Shown: positions 51,276 through 60,041 of the stretch, piece by piece
How the letters are laid out: each line of letters opens with the position of its first letter
How positions within the stretch are numbered: position 1 is the first letter of the stretch
Assembly: GCF_024810105.1 (NCBI RefSeq)
Contig: NZ_JANUDX010000002.1
Coordinates: 124,001-188,000 of the forward strand
Source: Stenotrophomonas sp. BIGb0135
GTDB taxonomy: Bacteria; Pseudomonadota; Gammaproteobacteria; Xanthomonadales; Xanthomonadaceae
DNA length: 64,000 nucleotides
Direction: 5' to 3'
The notes under the pieces: generated by a model
Told to the model about the DNA's origin: nothing
Databases searched by the model: none
Seen by the model: only the letters and a program-made list of their open reading frames with translations
Position numbers and translations under genes: made by a program

Positions 51276-51950
51276 ATGCCGGGCTATAGCACCCGCATCC
51301 TCACCATCCCGGTTGCCGGCCGCGACTATCGCATTCGCGCGTTGAGCGACCTGCAGCAGTTCGCCGACCCGACCGGCCGCGCCCAGCGCGCCGGCATCCA
51401 TTCGTCGTTGTGGAGCCTGTTCGGCCAGGTCTGGCCTGCGGGCCGCGTACTGGCCGAGACCATGAGCAGTGTCGACGTGGCCGGCAAGCGCATCCTGGAG
51501 CTGGGCTGCGGCCTGGGTCTGGCCAGCCTGGTATTGGCCAAGCGCGGCGCCGACGTGGTGGCCAGCGACCACCACCCGCTGGCCGAATCGTTCCTGGCCT
51601 ACAACGCCGGCCTCAACGACCTGCCGGCGATCCACTACCGCGATCTGCCATGGGAGTTGCCGGATACGACACTGGGCCGGTTCGACCTGATCATCGGCAG
51701 CGACGTGCTCTACGAGCGCGGCCACGCCCTGCAGATCGCCAGCATGATGGAGCGCCATGCACGGCCCCGCGCCGAGCTGCTGCTGACCGATCCGGGGCGC
51801 GGCAATGTTGGCGCGTTCTCACGCGCCATGGCGGCGCAGGGGTATGCGGTGGACGAAGCCTACGGTCTGTTCGATGACGAGGGCGATGCCCCCGGGCGCG
51901 GCCGGCTGCTGCGCTACACCCGCGAGGCGCTGCCGGCCCTGGCCGGGTAA
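51276..51950 (+). CDS. SAM-dependent methyltransferase (methyltransferase 16-like)
   Basis: The 224-residue protein carries the SAM site RILELGCGLGLASLVLAKRG (about residues 72-91), an acidic motif DVVASDHHP, and LIIGSDVLYER, as in the protein-lysine methyltransferase-like family. The ATG at 51276 has GGAG upstream. It stands alone between the glycosylase and an MHS transporter. The substrate may be a protein, but this is not visible. Confidence 0.82.
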   Translation: MPGYSTRILTIPVAGRDYRIRALSDLQQFADPTGRAQRAGIHSSLWSLFGQVWPAGRVLAETMSSVDVAGKRILELGCGLGLASLVLAKRGADVVASDHHPLAESFLAYNAGLNDLPAIHYRDLPWELPDTTLGRFDLIIGSDVLYERGHALQIASMMERHARPRAELLLTDPGRGNVGAFSRAMAAQGYAVDEAYGLFDDEGDAPGRGRLLRYTREALPALAG

Positions 51951-52103
51951 CCCCGCGCAGCGGCGATGTGGTGGCGGCGTGAGTCCGACGGCGCGGCGGG
52001 TGAAGTAGGCTCGGCGCATCCTGCCGCCGATGTCCTTGCCGATGCGTGTTCTTCGTCCCACCTGTCTCCCGCGCGTTGCTGCCGCCCTGCCGGTGGGCGG
52101 CGC

Positions 52104-53375
52104 ATGAGCGTGTCCACGCCGCTCGATGCGTCACGCCGCACGCGTTCGATGATCGTCGCCGGCCTCTCCACCGTGGTGGAGTGGTACGACTTCACCCTGT
52201 ATCTGTACCTGGCCACGGTGCTGTCGCGGGTGTTCTTCGGCGGCGGCGAAAACGCCTTGTTGGCAACGCTGGCCGGCTTTGCCGTCTCCTACCTGATGCG
52301 CCCGCTGGGCGCGTTGTGCTTCGGCCATCTCGGCGACCGCTTCGGGAGGCGCTACATGCTGCTGGCCTCGATGTTGCTGATGACCGTGGCGATGCTGGCC
52401 ACCGCGCTGCTGCCCACCTTCGACCGCATCGGCGCCAGTGCGGGCGTGCTGTTGCTGTTGCTGCGCTGCCTGATGGCGTTTTCGGTGGGCGGTGAGTACA
52501 CCGGGGTGGTGGCCTACCTGCTGGAGACCGCACCCCCGCGCCGGCGTGGCCTGATCACGTCGCTGGCCTCGGCGGCCAGTGAAGTGGGCGCGCTGCTGGC
52601 GGTCGCGTTGTCGGCGCTGACGGTGGCGGTGCTGAGCACCGCGCAACTGGATGGCTGGGGCTGGCGGATTCCGTTCTTCGTCGGCGCGGCACTGGCCGCT
52701 GCGATCCTGCTGGCACGCTCCACCATGCACGAGTCGCCCGAGTTCGAGCGCCAGCAGGCCGCGGGCACCGTGCCGGTCGCGCCGATCCGCGACACGTGGC
52801 GCTTCCATCGAGGTGCGGTGGCGCGCACGTTCGCGATTTCCGCGTTGGGGTCGATCACCTATTACGTCGGCATCACCTACGTGCCCGCGTTCCTGGGCTC
52901 GGTGGGCGAGGTGGGCGAATCCGAGGCGCTGTGGCTGTCCACGCTGGCGGCGGTGGCCGTGATCGTGGTGACGCCGCTGGCCGGGGCGTTGTCCGACCGG
53001 CTCGGGCGACGCCCGTTGCTGATCGTGTTGGCCATGCTCTGCGCCTTGCTGCCGCTGGGCATGTTCACCCTGATGGCCGGCGGCAATACGCTGCTGATCG
53101 GGGTCGGCGCGGTAGTGCTGGCCTGCCTGGCCGGCGGCGTGAGCGCGGTGGCGGCACCGGCGACGGCCGAGCAGTTCCCCGGCGAAGGCCGGCTCAGTGG
53201 TCTCGCGCTTGGCGTGACCATGGCCACCGCCTTTTTCGGCGGTGCCACGCCGTTGCTGGCCGAACTGCTGGTGCGGCATACCGGCTGGGCCTCGGCACCG
53301 GGCGCGATGATCGCTGCCGTTGCCGTGGTGGTCCTGCCGGTCATGTGGACCCTGCGCGAGACCCGCCCGCGGTAG
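52104..53375 (+). CDS. MFS transporter of the metabolite:proton symporter (MHS) type
   Basis: The 423-residue protein has 12 membrane helices and the MHS opening SMIVAGLSTVVEWYDFTLYLYLATVL, with GHLGDRFGRRYMLLASML after helix 2 and CLMAFSVGGEYTGVVAYLLE in helix 4. Relatives carry proline, betaine, citrate or dicarboxylates. The ATG at 52104 gives the usual length. Its TAG stop is part of a GTAG repeat head. Confidence 0.88.
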   Translation: MSVSTPLDASRRTRSMIVAGLSTVVEWYDFTLYLYLATVLSRVFFGGGENALLATLAGFAVSYLMRPLGALCFGHLGDRFGRRYMLLASMLLMTVAMLATALLPTFDRIGASAGVLLLLLRCLMAFSVGGEYTGVVAYLLETAPPRRRGLITSLASAASEVGALLAVALSALTVAVLSTAQLDGWGWRIPFFVGAALAAAILLARSTMHESPEFERQQAAGTVPVAPIRDTWRFHRGAVARTFAISALGSITYYVGITYVPAFLGSVGEVGESEALWLSTLAAVAVIVVTPLAGALSDRLGRRPLLIVLAMLCALLPLGMFTLMAGGNTLLIGVGAVVLACLAGGVSAVAAPATAEQFPGEGRLSGLALGVTMATAFFGGATPLLAELLVRHTGWASAPGAMIAAVAVVVLPVMWTLRETRPR

Positions 53376-53393
53376 TGCCGGCGGTTGGCCGGC
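53372..53393 (+). repeat. SMAG-like GTAG palindrome overlapping a stop codon
   Basis: GTAG followed by a GCCGGC / GCCGGC stem with a five-base loop. The TAG of the transporter gene lies in the repeat. It is between convergent genes, as expected for these elements. Confidence 0.65.
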
Positions 53394-53422
53394 GTCAGGC
53401 GCGCGCGGTCAGCGCCGCGCGC

Positions 53423-54148
53423 TCAGCTGCCGCCCTCGGTCGGCAGCGGCGCGGGCACGTTCAACAGACCGCCCGCGGTCACGTACGCGGCCAGGGCCTG
53501 GCCCTGGCTGAGCAGATGCCGTTCCATGGTGCGCTCGGCCGCGACCGGATCGCGCCGGCGGAAACAGTCCATCAGCTCGCGGTGCTCGGCCAGTGACTGC
53601 GCGGTGCGGCCCGGCGCCAGCAGCTGGCGGCCACGATGCATCTTCAGGATGCGGTGCAGGTCGTGGGTGATGCGGATCAACCACGGGTTGCCGGCGTAAT
53701 GCTGCACGGTTTCGTGGATGAGGTAGTTGTTGCGGTAGTACTCGGCGATGTTGCCCGCCGTGGCCGCAGCCTCCATCGCCGCGTGCAGGTCCTCGAGCAG
53801 CTGCACCCCGGCGTCGTCGATATGCCGCACCGCCTCGTGCGCGCAACGGCCCTCCAGCATCGCCATCACCGGGAACAGCTGGTTCAGGTCTTCCAGGGTG
53901 AGCCGGGTCACCCGGCAGCCACGCCCGGCGTCGATCTGCACCAGGCCTTCGGCGGCCAGCAGCTTCAACGCTTCGCGCAACGGCGTGCGGCTGATGGCCA
54001 ATGCTTCGCACAGCGCGGGTTCGTCGATCCACTCGCCCGGCGGCAGGCGGTAATCGTAGATCCGCTCGCGCACGTGCTCGGCCACCTCTTCATACAGAGG
54101 GGCGCGCTTCTTGGTGGATCGCGGGGCAGGAGCAAGGGCCATGCCCAA
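53423..54148 (-). CDS. GntR-family (FadR subfamily) regulator of the mdc operon
   Basis: The 241-residue protein has a GntR winged helix (LYEEVAEHVRERIYDYRLPPG, ALAISRTPLREALKLLAAEGL) and an all-helical FCD domain with acidic/His metal ligands (HEAVRHIDD, LIHETVQHYAGNPWL). The TTG at 54148 stands seven bases after GGAGGG, a better start than the ATGs at 54142 or 54163. It is last in the mdc gene set and is of the MdcY type by context; binding near the mdcA promoter is inferred. Confidence 0.86.
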   Translation of the reverse strand: MGMALAPAPRSTKKRAPLYEEVAEHVRERIYDYRLPPGEWIDEPALCEALAISRTPLREALKLLAAEGLVQIDAGRGCRVTRLTLEDLNQLFPVMAMLEGRCAHEAVRHIDDAGVQLLEDLHAAMEAAATAGNIAEYYRNNYLIHETVQHYAGNPWLIRITHDLHRILKMHRGRQLLAPGRTAQSLAEHRELMDCFRRRDPVAAERTMERHLLSQGQALAAYVTAGGLLNVPAPLPTEGGS

Positions 54149-54211
54149 TTGTAATCCCTCCATCCAGCGGGGGCGGGGCCGAGCATTGCCCGGCCCCGCC
54201 GATACCAGGCG

Positions 54212-55579
54212 TTACATCCAGCCCGGCACCACGAAGACCAGCCACGCCAGCAGCGGTCCAAAGGCCACGACCAGCCCGCTGTAGACCAGGAACTGGCGGA
54301 ACAGCGACTCGCGCTCTTCCTTGGCTGCCGAGGCCACCACCAGCGCGCCGTTGGTCGAGAACGGGCTGACGTCCACGATCGTGGAAGACACTGCCAGTGC
54401 GCAGATCACCCCGGCCGCGCCCAGGTGGCCCTGCATCAGGAACGGCACCGCCAGCGGGATCGTGGCGCCGAGCACTGCCGCCGACGACGCGAAGGCGGAC
54501 ACGATGCCGCCGACGTAACAGACCAGCAGCGCGCCCAGCAGCGGAATGCCGATCTCCGATACGCCATTGCCGATGAAGTCCACCGCACCGGCTTTCTCCA
54601 GCACGCCCACGTAGGTGACCACGCCGCAGATCAGCAGCACCGTGGACCAGCTGATCCCGTCCACTGCGCCCTTCTGGCTTTTCGGCGACAACAGCGCCAA
54701 TGCCACCGCCACCGTGATCGAGACCAGGCCGACGTTGAGGTTGTAGATCAAGGCGGCGATGCCCAGCCCGAGCAGGCCGACCAGGGTGAACAGCCGCTCG
54801 CGGGTGATGCCCACCGCCTCCAGTGCGTCGGGATCGTTGGACAGCGTGCCACCGCCGGCGGCGACCAGTGCGCCGTGGCCCTCGATCGCGAACTGCCGCG
54901 ACGAGGCCTGCGGCCCACCGGCCACTGCCAGCTCGGCGTTGCCCACGCCACCGGCCACCGCCACCGCCCCACGGCGCAGCAGCGCCACGCCGCCGAAGGC
55001 GAAGAAGCAGATCGTGGCCATCATCAGGTTGAAGCCCAGGCTGGTCAGGAATACCGCCATCTCGGTCACCTCCAGCCCGGCCTTCTGCACCACCCCGTTG
55101 GTGATGCTGCCGTACACGCTGATCGGCGAGAAGCCGCCGGCCTGGGCGCCATGGATGACCAGCAGGCCCATCAACAACGGGTTGATCCGGTACTGCTTGG
55201 CAAACCGCAGCGCCACCGGCCCGATGATCGCCACCGCTGCCGGGCCGAGCGCACCGAAGGCGGTGAGCACCGCGGTCACCACGAACATCACCCACGGAAT
55301 GGCCACGATGCGGCCACGCACCGCACGGACCGCCCAGTGCACCAGCAGGTCGATGGTGCCGTTCTTCTGCGCGATGGCGAACAGGTAGGTGATGCCCACC
55401 AGGGTCAGGAACAGGTCGCCGGGGAAACCGGCCAACACCTCCTTGCCCTCCATGCTGACGAACACGCCACCGATGATGAACGCCAGCGCGAAGGCCACCG
55501 CGCCCATGTTGATCGGCAGTGCGGTGGCGACGATGAACATGATCACCAGACCGATGATCGTTGCGACTTGTGGACTCAT
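54212..55579 (-). CDS. MatC-like dicarboxylate/malonate carrier
   Basis: The 455-residue protein has 11-13 membrane helices with a MatC N-terminal signature (IIGLVIMFIVATALPINMGAVAFALAFIIGG, GFPGDLFLTLVGITYLFAIAQKNGT) and the second-half block ISWSTVLLICGVVTYVGVLEKAG. A hydrophilic Gly/Ala loop of about 60 residues sits in the middle. GGGAGGG precedes the ATG at 55579. In many malonate operons the transporter is MdcF or MdcLM; here the MatC-type protein takes that place. Malonate import is inferred from context. Confidence 0.87.
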   Translation of the reverse strand: MSPQVATIIGLVIMFIVATALPINMGAVAFALAFIIGGVFVSMEGKEVLAGFPGDLFLTLVGITYLFAIAQKNGTIDLLVHWAVRAVRGRIVAIPWVMFVVTAVLTAFGALGPAAVAIIGPVALRFAKQYRINPLLMGLLVIHGAQAGGFSPISVYGSITNGVVQKAGLEVTEMAVFLTSLGFNLMMATICFFAFGGVALLRRGAVAVAGGVGNAELAVAGGPQASSRQFAIEGHGALVAAGGGTLSNDPDALEAVGITRERLFTLVGLLGLGIAALIYNLNVGLVSITVAVALALLSPKSQKGAVDGISWSTVLLICGVVTYVGVLEKAGAVDFIGNGVSEIGIPLLGALLVCYVGGIVSAFASSAAVLGATIPLAVPFLMQGHLGAAGVICALAVSSTIVDVSPFSTNGALVVASAAKEERESLFRQFLVYSGLVVAFGPLLAWLVFVVPGWM

Positions 55580-55666
55580 GCGCCCTCCCAGACACTTGAC
55601 TCGCGTACAGCACGGATGGAAGCCCGCCATCCCGGGGTACGACGTGCTACGGCACCACGACAGCAC

Positions 55667-56587
55667 TCACGCCAGCCGGCCCAGGGCGGCATCGACCCAC
55701 GCGGCCGCACCGTCCAGGCCCTGGAATTCTTCGACCGCACGCACCTCGCAGCACGGGTAGTCGCTGGCCACCATGCGCGCCAGCGCGGTACCCGGGCCGA
55801 GCTGCAGGAACACCCGCGCGCCGCGCTCGAACGCCTGGCGCATGACCTGCGACCACTCGATGGTCTGCGCCAACTGCGCGGCCAGGGTGTGCTCCACGCC
55901 CGCGCGGTCGCGCACGGCGCGTGCATCGATGCCGGCCAGCACGGTCGAGCGCGGGGCCTGCAGCGCGGCCTGCGCCAGCGCGCCGGCGAAGCCCTCGGCG
56001 GCGCGCGCCAGCAAGGGGGTATGCGCAGGCACGTGGACCGGCAGCGGGCGGATCTCGGCGCCACGCGAGTGGGCGGCCTGCGCCAGCGCCTGCAGGGCCG
56101 CGCGCGCGCCGCCCACGATGAAGTGGTCGGCGCCGTTGGCGATGGCGATATGCACGCCGTGCGCGCTGCACAGCGCCTGCAGCGGTGCACGCGCCAGCCC
56201 CAGCACGGCCTGCATGCCCGCGGCGGGCGGGCTGGCCGCATCCATCAGGCGGGCGCGCTGCCCGGCCAGGGCCAGGCAGGTGGCCGCATCCAGGCTGCCG
56301 GCGATGGACTGCGCGGCCAGTTCGCCGATGCTGTAGCCGGCCACCACGGTGGGCGGCGGCAACCGCTCGCGCAGCCCCTGCCAGTGCGCCAGGCTGGCTG
56401 CGCACAGCAGCGGCTGCGCCTGCACGTTGTCGAACCGATCATCCGCTGCTGCCGCGTCGCAAGCCGTACGCCCGAGGACGCGCGCTGCTGCGTCCAGGAC
56501 GCCCTGGGCGGGCGCCAGCCCGCGCACCCGGTCGAACATCGCCGGATGCTGCGCGCCCTGGCCGGGGCAGAGCAGGGCCAGGCTCAT
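55667..56587 (-). CDS. mdcH: Malonate decarboxylase malonyl-CoA acyltransferase (epsilon) subunit
   Basis: The 306-residue protein has the malonyl transferase fold: CPGQGAQHPAMFDR, the nucleophile motif VVAGYSIGELAAQSI (Ser86) and the catalytic His region VPAHTPLLARAAEGF. It loads malonyl onto the acyl carrier subunit to prime the cycle. Its ATG overlaps the mdcB stop by four bases. Confidence 0.9.
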   Translation of the reverse strand: MSLALLCPGQGAQHPAMFDRVRGLAPAQGVLDAAARVLGRTACDAAAADDRFDNVQAQPLLCAASLAHWQGLRERLPPPTVVAGYSIGELAAQSIAGSLDAATCLALAGQRARLMDAASPPAAGMQAVLGLARAPLQALCSAHGVHIAIANGADHFIVGGARAALQALAQAAHSRGAEIRPLPVHVPAHTPLLARAAEGFAGALAQAALQAPRSTVLAGIDARAVRDRAGVEHTLAAQLAQTIEWSQVMRQAFERGARVFLQLGPGTALARMVASDYPCCEVRAVEEFQGLDGAAAWVDAALGRLA

Positions 56588-57441
56588 GCGGCCTCCTGCT
56601 GCAGCAGGAACCAGCTGCAGGCGAGCAGGTCGGCGCTGCCACCGGGGCTCAGCCGGCGGGCGACGAAGCCATCGCCGATGGCCGCCAGGTGCACGCGCCA
56701 CTGCGGTGCGAAGGCACCACCGGCGGCGATGAAGTCGCGCGCCTGCAGGCGTGCCCAGGCCAGGCCTGCAGCGCCGCCCCGGTGCAGCAGGTTGAGATCG
56801 TCCACGTGTGCCACCAGCCGCATCAGGGTGTGGCACAGCGCCGCCTCGCGCGGCAATCCCGCGGCCAGCGCGTGGCGCAGGGTGGGCACGCCCAGCTCGC
56901 GCAGGATCGGATAGCCGGCGATGGCCTGCTCGCGTACGCCGGCGACGCCATGGGCGACGCGCATGCGCTGGCCGGGGCTGTTGGCATCCAGCGGCGCGCT
57001 GGCCACTGCCGGGGCCCAGCGCTGCACGGCCAGGCACACCTGTTCGGCAGCGGGTGTGCGGCCCGTATCGCGGCGCAAGGCCGCGGCAGCCGCCACCAGC
57101 AGGCCCAGGCTGAAGATCGCGCCGCGATGGGTATTGATGCCACCGGTCGCGCGCAGCATCGCCGCCTCGGCGGCGATGCCGTGGCGCCGCAACTGCGCGA
57201 AGGGAGCGGCGGACGCGCCGGCACGGGCGGCGTCGCGGAAATAGTGGCGCAGCGCGAACAGGCTGCGCAGGAAGGTGCCCGCATCCATGTCGGCGTGGCT
57301 GCCGCTATCGAACGGGGTGACCAGGCCGGGCTTGGGCGCGCAGGCCAGCTCTGCGTGCAGGCTGGCGATGGCCAGCCGCCCCAGCCGTGCGCTGTCCACG
57401 TGCGCACGGGGATGCGGGTGGGCGAGGGCGGGCATGCTCAT
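56584..57441 (-). CDS. mdcB: Triphosphoribosyl-dephospho-CoA synthase
   Basis: The 285-residue protein has the CitG/MdcB pattern: LHAELACAPKPGLVTPFDSGSHADMD, GGINTHRGAIFSLGLLVAA, LMRLVAHVDDLNLLHRGG and RLSPGGSADLLACSWFL. It makes the prosthetic-group precursor from dephospho-CoA and ATP. It overlaps mdcG upstream and mdcH downstream by four bases each. Confidence 0.92.
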   Translation of the reverse strand: MSMPALAHPHPRAHVDSARLGRLAIASLHAELACAPKPGLVTPFDSGSHADMDAGTFLRSLFALRHYFRDAARAGASAAPFAQLRRHGIAAEAAMLRATGGINTHRGAIFSLGLLVAAAAALRRDTGRTPAAEQVCLAVQRWAPAVASAPLDANSPGQRMRVAHGVAGVREQAIAGYPILRELGVPTLRHALAAGLPREAALCHTLMRLVAHVDDLNLLHRGGAAGLAWARLQARDFIAAGGAFAPQWRVHLAAIGDGFVARRLSPGGSADLLACSWFLLQQEAA

Positions 57442-58088
57442 GCCGGAACGCCCGCCGCGTCAAACAGGGCCTCGCGCGGCGCCAGCGCTGCGCCATCGCT
57501 GCATTTGAGCAGCACCTGGCGCGTGGTGCCGGCGTACTCGCGCCAGTTCACGGCCGCGCCACTGGCCAGCAGCAGCTCGCCATCCACACGTCGGCCGAAA
57601 CGCACTTCCCACGCGTGCAGGCGGGTGACCAGCCGGTTGGCCACATCCGGCGAATGCACGCGCCACAGCAGGTCGATGTCCGAGCCGGCGTGCACGTAGG
57701 CCAGGCCGGTCAGGGCCTGCCACGCGAATGCGCCGAACACGCGCGCCGGCGCGATGGCATCCAGCGCCTGCAGCGCAGGCGCCCATGCAGGTGGGTGGGC
57801 GAGGCCGGGCGCGGCGATCAGCTCGGCCAGCGTCGGCGGCGCCTGCTGGCGCGTGATGTCCAGCAGCGGCACGCGCAGCGCCAGCCGTTGCTTGCCCTCG
57901 CCGGGCGGCAACGGCACGCCCAGGCGCAGGCGCGGGTCGGGATCATCGGCGGCGCGCCGCGCCACCACGGCGGGCCAGCCGCGCGCGAACCATGCGGCCA
58001 GGCGCGCCTCCTGCGCGGGCAGGTCGGCTTGCCAGTCGGCCTGCGCCGCCAGCCAGACCAGCGTGTGGCGGGCGGGCTGCTCAGGCAT
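57438..58088 (-). CDS. mdcG: Phosphoribosyl-dephospho-CoA transferase (holo-ACP synthase)
   Basis: The 216-residue protein belongs to the MdcG family: HTLVWLAAQADWQADLPAQ, ARVFGAFAWQALTGLAYVHAGSDIDLLW, with the nucleotidyltransferase aspartates in GSDIDLLW. It attaches the 2'-(5''-phosphoribosyl)-3'-dephospho-CoA group to MdcC. The ATG at 58088 overlaps the end of mdcE. Confidence 0.9.
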   Translation of the reverse strand: MPEQPARHTLVWLAAQADWQADLPAQEARLAAWFARGWPAVVARRAADDPDPRLRLGVPLPPGEGKQRLALRVPLLDITRQQAPPTLAELIAAPGLAHPPAWAPALQALDAIAPARVFGAFAWQALTGLAYVHAGSDIDLLWRVHSPDVANRLVTRLHAWEVRFGRRVDGELLLASGAAVNWREYAGTTRQVLLKCSDGAALAPREALFDAAGVPA

Positions 58089-58809
58089 CGCCGGCGGCCA
58101 CCCGGGCGGCAACCGATGCGGCCAGGCCGCGGCCGCCGCGTTCGGCACCGCGCACGGCGCGCCGGTCGCCGTCGACCGGCGCGGCCAGTGACTGCAGCAG
58201 CGCCGCCGCGAGGTCGCCGTCCCACACCGATTGCACCGCGCCCATCGCGACGTAGTTCTCCACGCCGGGAGCGAACACCGGCGAGCTCTGGCTGAGTGCC
58301 TGCAGCTTCTCCAGCGGCTGCTTGGTCACCCGGGCCATCGCGCGCAGGTCCATGACCCGCACCTGGGCACTGGGCAGGGCGTGGATGTGGTCGGCCATCA
58401 GCCCGAAGGAGAGGAAGCCGCCGCTGACCGATTCGCCGTACACCAGCGTCACCAGTCGTGCGCCGCGGCGGCGGGCCAGGTCCAGGCTCTGGGCCAGGTG
58501 CGCGAAATAGCCGTTGATGCCCAGCAGTTCGTCGCGGCGCGCCAGCCGCTGGCCGGCGGTGTCCACCAGCATCACGATCGGGCGTTGCGGATCGGCCGCC
58601 GTGCTGGCCAATACCGTCTCGGCCAGGCGCAGGGCGTGGTCCACGCCGACCTCGATCTTGTCGGTGGTGCCGATGACGGTGACCTCGCCGGCGGCGATGC
58701 TGGCGGTGCCGGTCAACACCGCATCGTGCACGGCGATGGCATGGCCGGCGGGAAACAGGGCGTCCAACAGCGGCGCCAGCGCGGGTGACGAGGCAGGCTG
58801 CGCGGTCAT
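58081..58809 (-). CDS. mdcE: Malonate decarboxylase gamma subunit
   Basis: The 242-residue protein is a carboxyltransferase-fold subunit: HAIAVHDAVLTGTASIAAGEVTVIGTTDKIEVGVDHALRLAE in order over residues 23-64, PIVMLVDTAGQRLARRDELLGI and GGFLSFGLMADHIHALP. With MdcD it decarboxylates the malonyl thioester. The ATG at 58809 overlaps mdcD. Confidence 0.92.
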   Translation of the reverse strand: MTAQPASSPALAPLLDALFPAGHAIAVHDAVLTGTASIAAGEVTVIGTTDKIEVGVDHALRLAETVLASTAADPQRPIVMLVDTAGQRLARRDELLGINGYFAHLAQSLDLARRRGARLVTLVYGESVSGGFLSFGLMADHIHALPSAQVRVMDLRAMARVTKQPLEKLQALSQSSPVFAPGVENYVAMGAVQSVWDGDLAAALLQSLAAPVDGDRRAVRGAERGGRGLAASVAARVAAGDA

Positions 58810-59714
58810 GGCAGGCTCCGGTTGGCCGTGGCGGCAAGGAAGTCGTCGGTGTCCAGCAAGGGCAGGCGTTCCGGTGCGGCGATGCCCTGCAGCGCCCAGA
58901 TCTCCAGGCCGTCGCGGCAGCCACCCCACGCCTGCGCACGCGCGCTCAGCGCGGCATGCCGCGCCTGCAGGGCGACCAGGGCGGCATCGGTGTCGCTGCT
59001 GGCGGTGTCCGGCTGCAGCGCGTCGAACGCCGCCTGCGCGAACGCGTCGATCGCATCGGGTACCAGCACCTGGGCCTGGTCGATCAGGTAGCGGTGCTTG
59101 CCACCGGTCACCCGCCACACCAGTGCGCGATCGCGCGAATCGAACTCCTCCACGCCGCGTACCGTTTCGATCACTTCCGGGCCGGACAGCGACAGGCGAC
59201 CTTCCTCGGACATGATCACGCGCGTGCAGCAGCGGGCGACGATGCCCATGCCGCCGAATGCGCCGTTGCCGCTGCCGATCAACGCCAGCACCGGCACCCC
59301 GGCGGCGCGCGCGTCGAGCGTGGCGCGCATGATTTCGGAAATGGCGATCAGCCCGGCGTTGGCCTCATGCAGGCGCACGCCGCCGGTATCGAGCAACAAC
59401 AGCACGCCGGCCGGTCGGGTCCGGGCGGCGCGCTGCAGCAGCCCGGTGAGCTTGGCGCCATGCACCTCGCCCACGCCGCCGCCCATGAACTGCCCCTGCT
59501 GCGCGGCGACCAGCACGCGCGTGCCGCGCAATCGGCCTTCGCCCACCACGATGCCGTCGTCGAACGCGGCCGGCTGGTCGAGCTGGGCCAGGTGCGGGCT
59601 GGTCACGCGCTGCGCCGGGCCCAGCAGTTCCTGGAAGGAACCCGGGTCCAGCAACCCGGCGATGCGCTCGCGCGCGTCGGCCTCGTAATAGCTGTGGCGG
59701 TGCACGATGCTCAT
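58806..59714 (-). CDS. mdcD: Malonate decarboxylase beta subunit
   Basis: The 302-residue protein is the second carboxyltransferase-type subunit: SYYEADARERIAGLLDPGSF, LLLLDTGGVRLHEANAGLIAI, LIGSGNGAFGGMGIVARCC and LSGPEVIETVRGVEEFDSRDRALVWRVTGGKHRY over residues about 168-201. It pairs with MdcE. Start and stop both overlap neighbours by four bases. Confidence 0.93.
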   Translation of the reverse strand: MSIVHRHSYYEADARERIAGLLDPGSFQELLGPAQRVTSPHLAQLDQPAAFDDGIVVGEGRLRGTRVLVAAQQGQFMGGGVGEVHGAKLTGLLQRAARTRPAGVLLLLDTGGVRLHEANAGLIAISEIMRATLDARAAGVPVLALIGSGNGAFGGMGIVARCCTRVIMSEEGRLSLSGPEVIETVRGVEEFDSRDRALVWRVTGGKHRYLIDQAQVLVPDAIDAFAQAAFDALQPDTASSDTDAALVALQARHAALSARAQAWGGCRDGLEIWALQGIAAPERLPLLDTDDFLAATANRSLP

Positions 59715-60031
59715 GCGCCGCCTCCGCTGCCCAGCGACTGCACCGCCTGGTCCAGGCGCAGGCTGACCACCGCCGGGGTGGCGCCGGCGTCGTTGATCGA
59801 CACGCGCACGTCGCGCAGCGGGTGGCGCTGCGCGAAATCGCCTATCACCGCTTGCCAGATGCTGCCGAACCCTTGCGCGGCGGTGATGATGCGCACCGCC
59901 ATCGCGCCCTCCAGCGCGGCCGGCTCCAGCAGGATTTCCAGGTTGCCCGAGGCCAGCACGCCCACCAGCACGGCCCCGCTGGGGAAGTGCACATCGGTGC
60001 TGCCGTTGAAGCGATAGTCGAGGGTTTCCAT
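59711..60031 (-). CDS. mdcC: Malonate decarboxylase acyl carrier protein (delta subunit)
   Basis: The 106-residue protein matches MdcC: FPSGAVLVGVLASGNLEILLEP, where Ser28 is the expected attachment site for the dephospho-CoA-derived group, and VRVSINDAGATPAVVSLRLDQAVQSL. It carries acetyl and malonyl thioesters between subunits. It starts 10 bases after mdcA. Confidence 0.92.
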   Translation of the reverse strand: METLDYRFNGSTDVHFPSGAVLVGVLASGNLEILLEPAALEGAMAVRIITAAQGFGSIWQAVIGDFAQRHPLRDVRVSINDAGATPAVVSLRLDQAVQSLGSGGGA

Positions 60032-60041
60032 GTGCCGTCCC

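Noticed and set aside
54425..56914. 829-codon plus-strand open frame across matC and mdcH
   Set aside because: Antisense to recognisable malonate genes, with His/Arg/Gln-rich non-protein-like composition.
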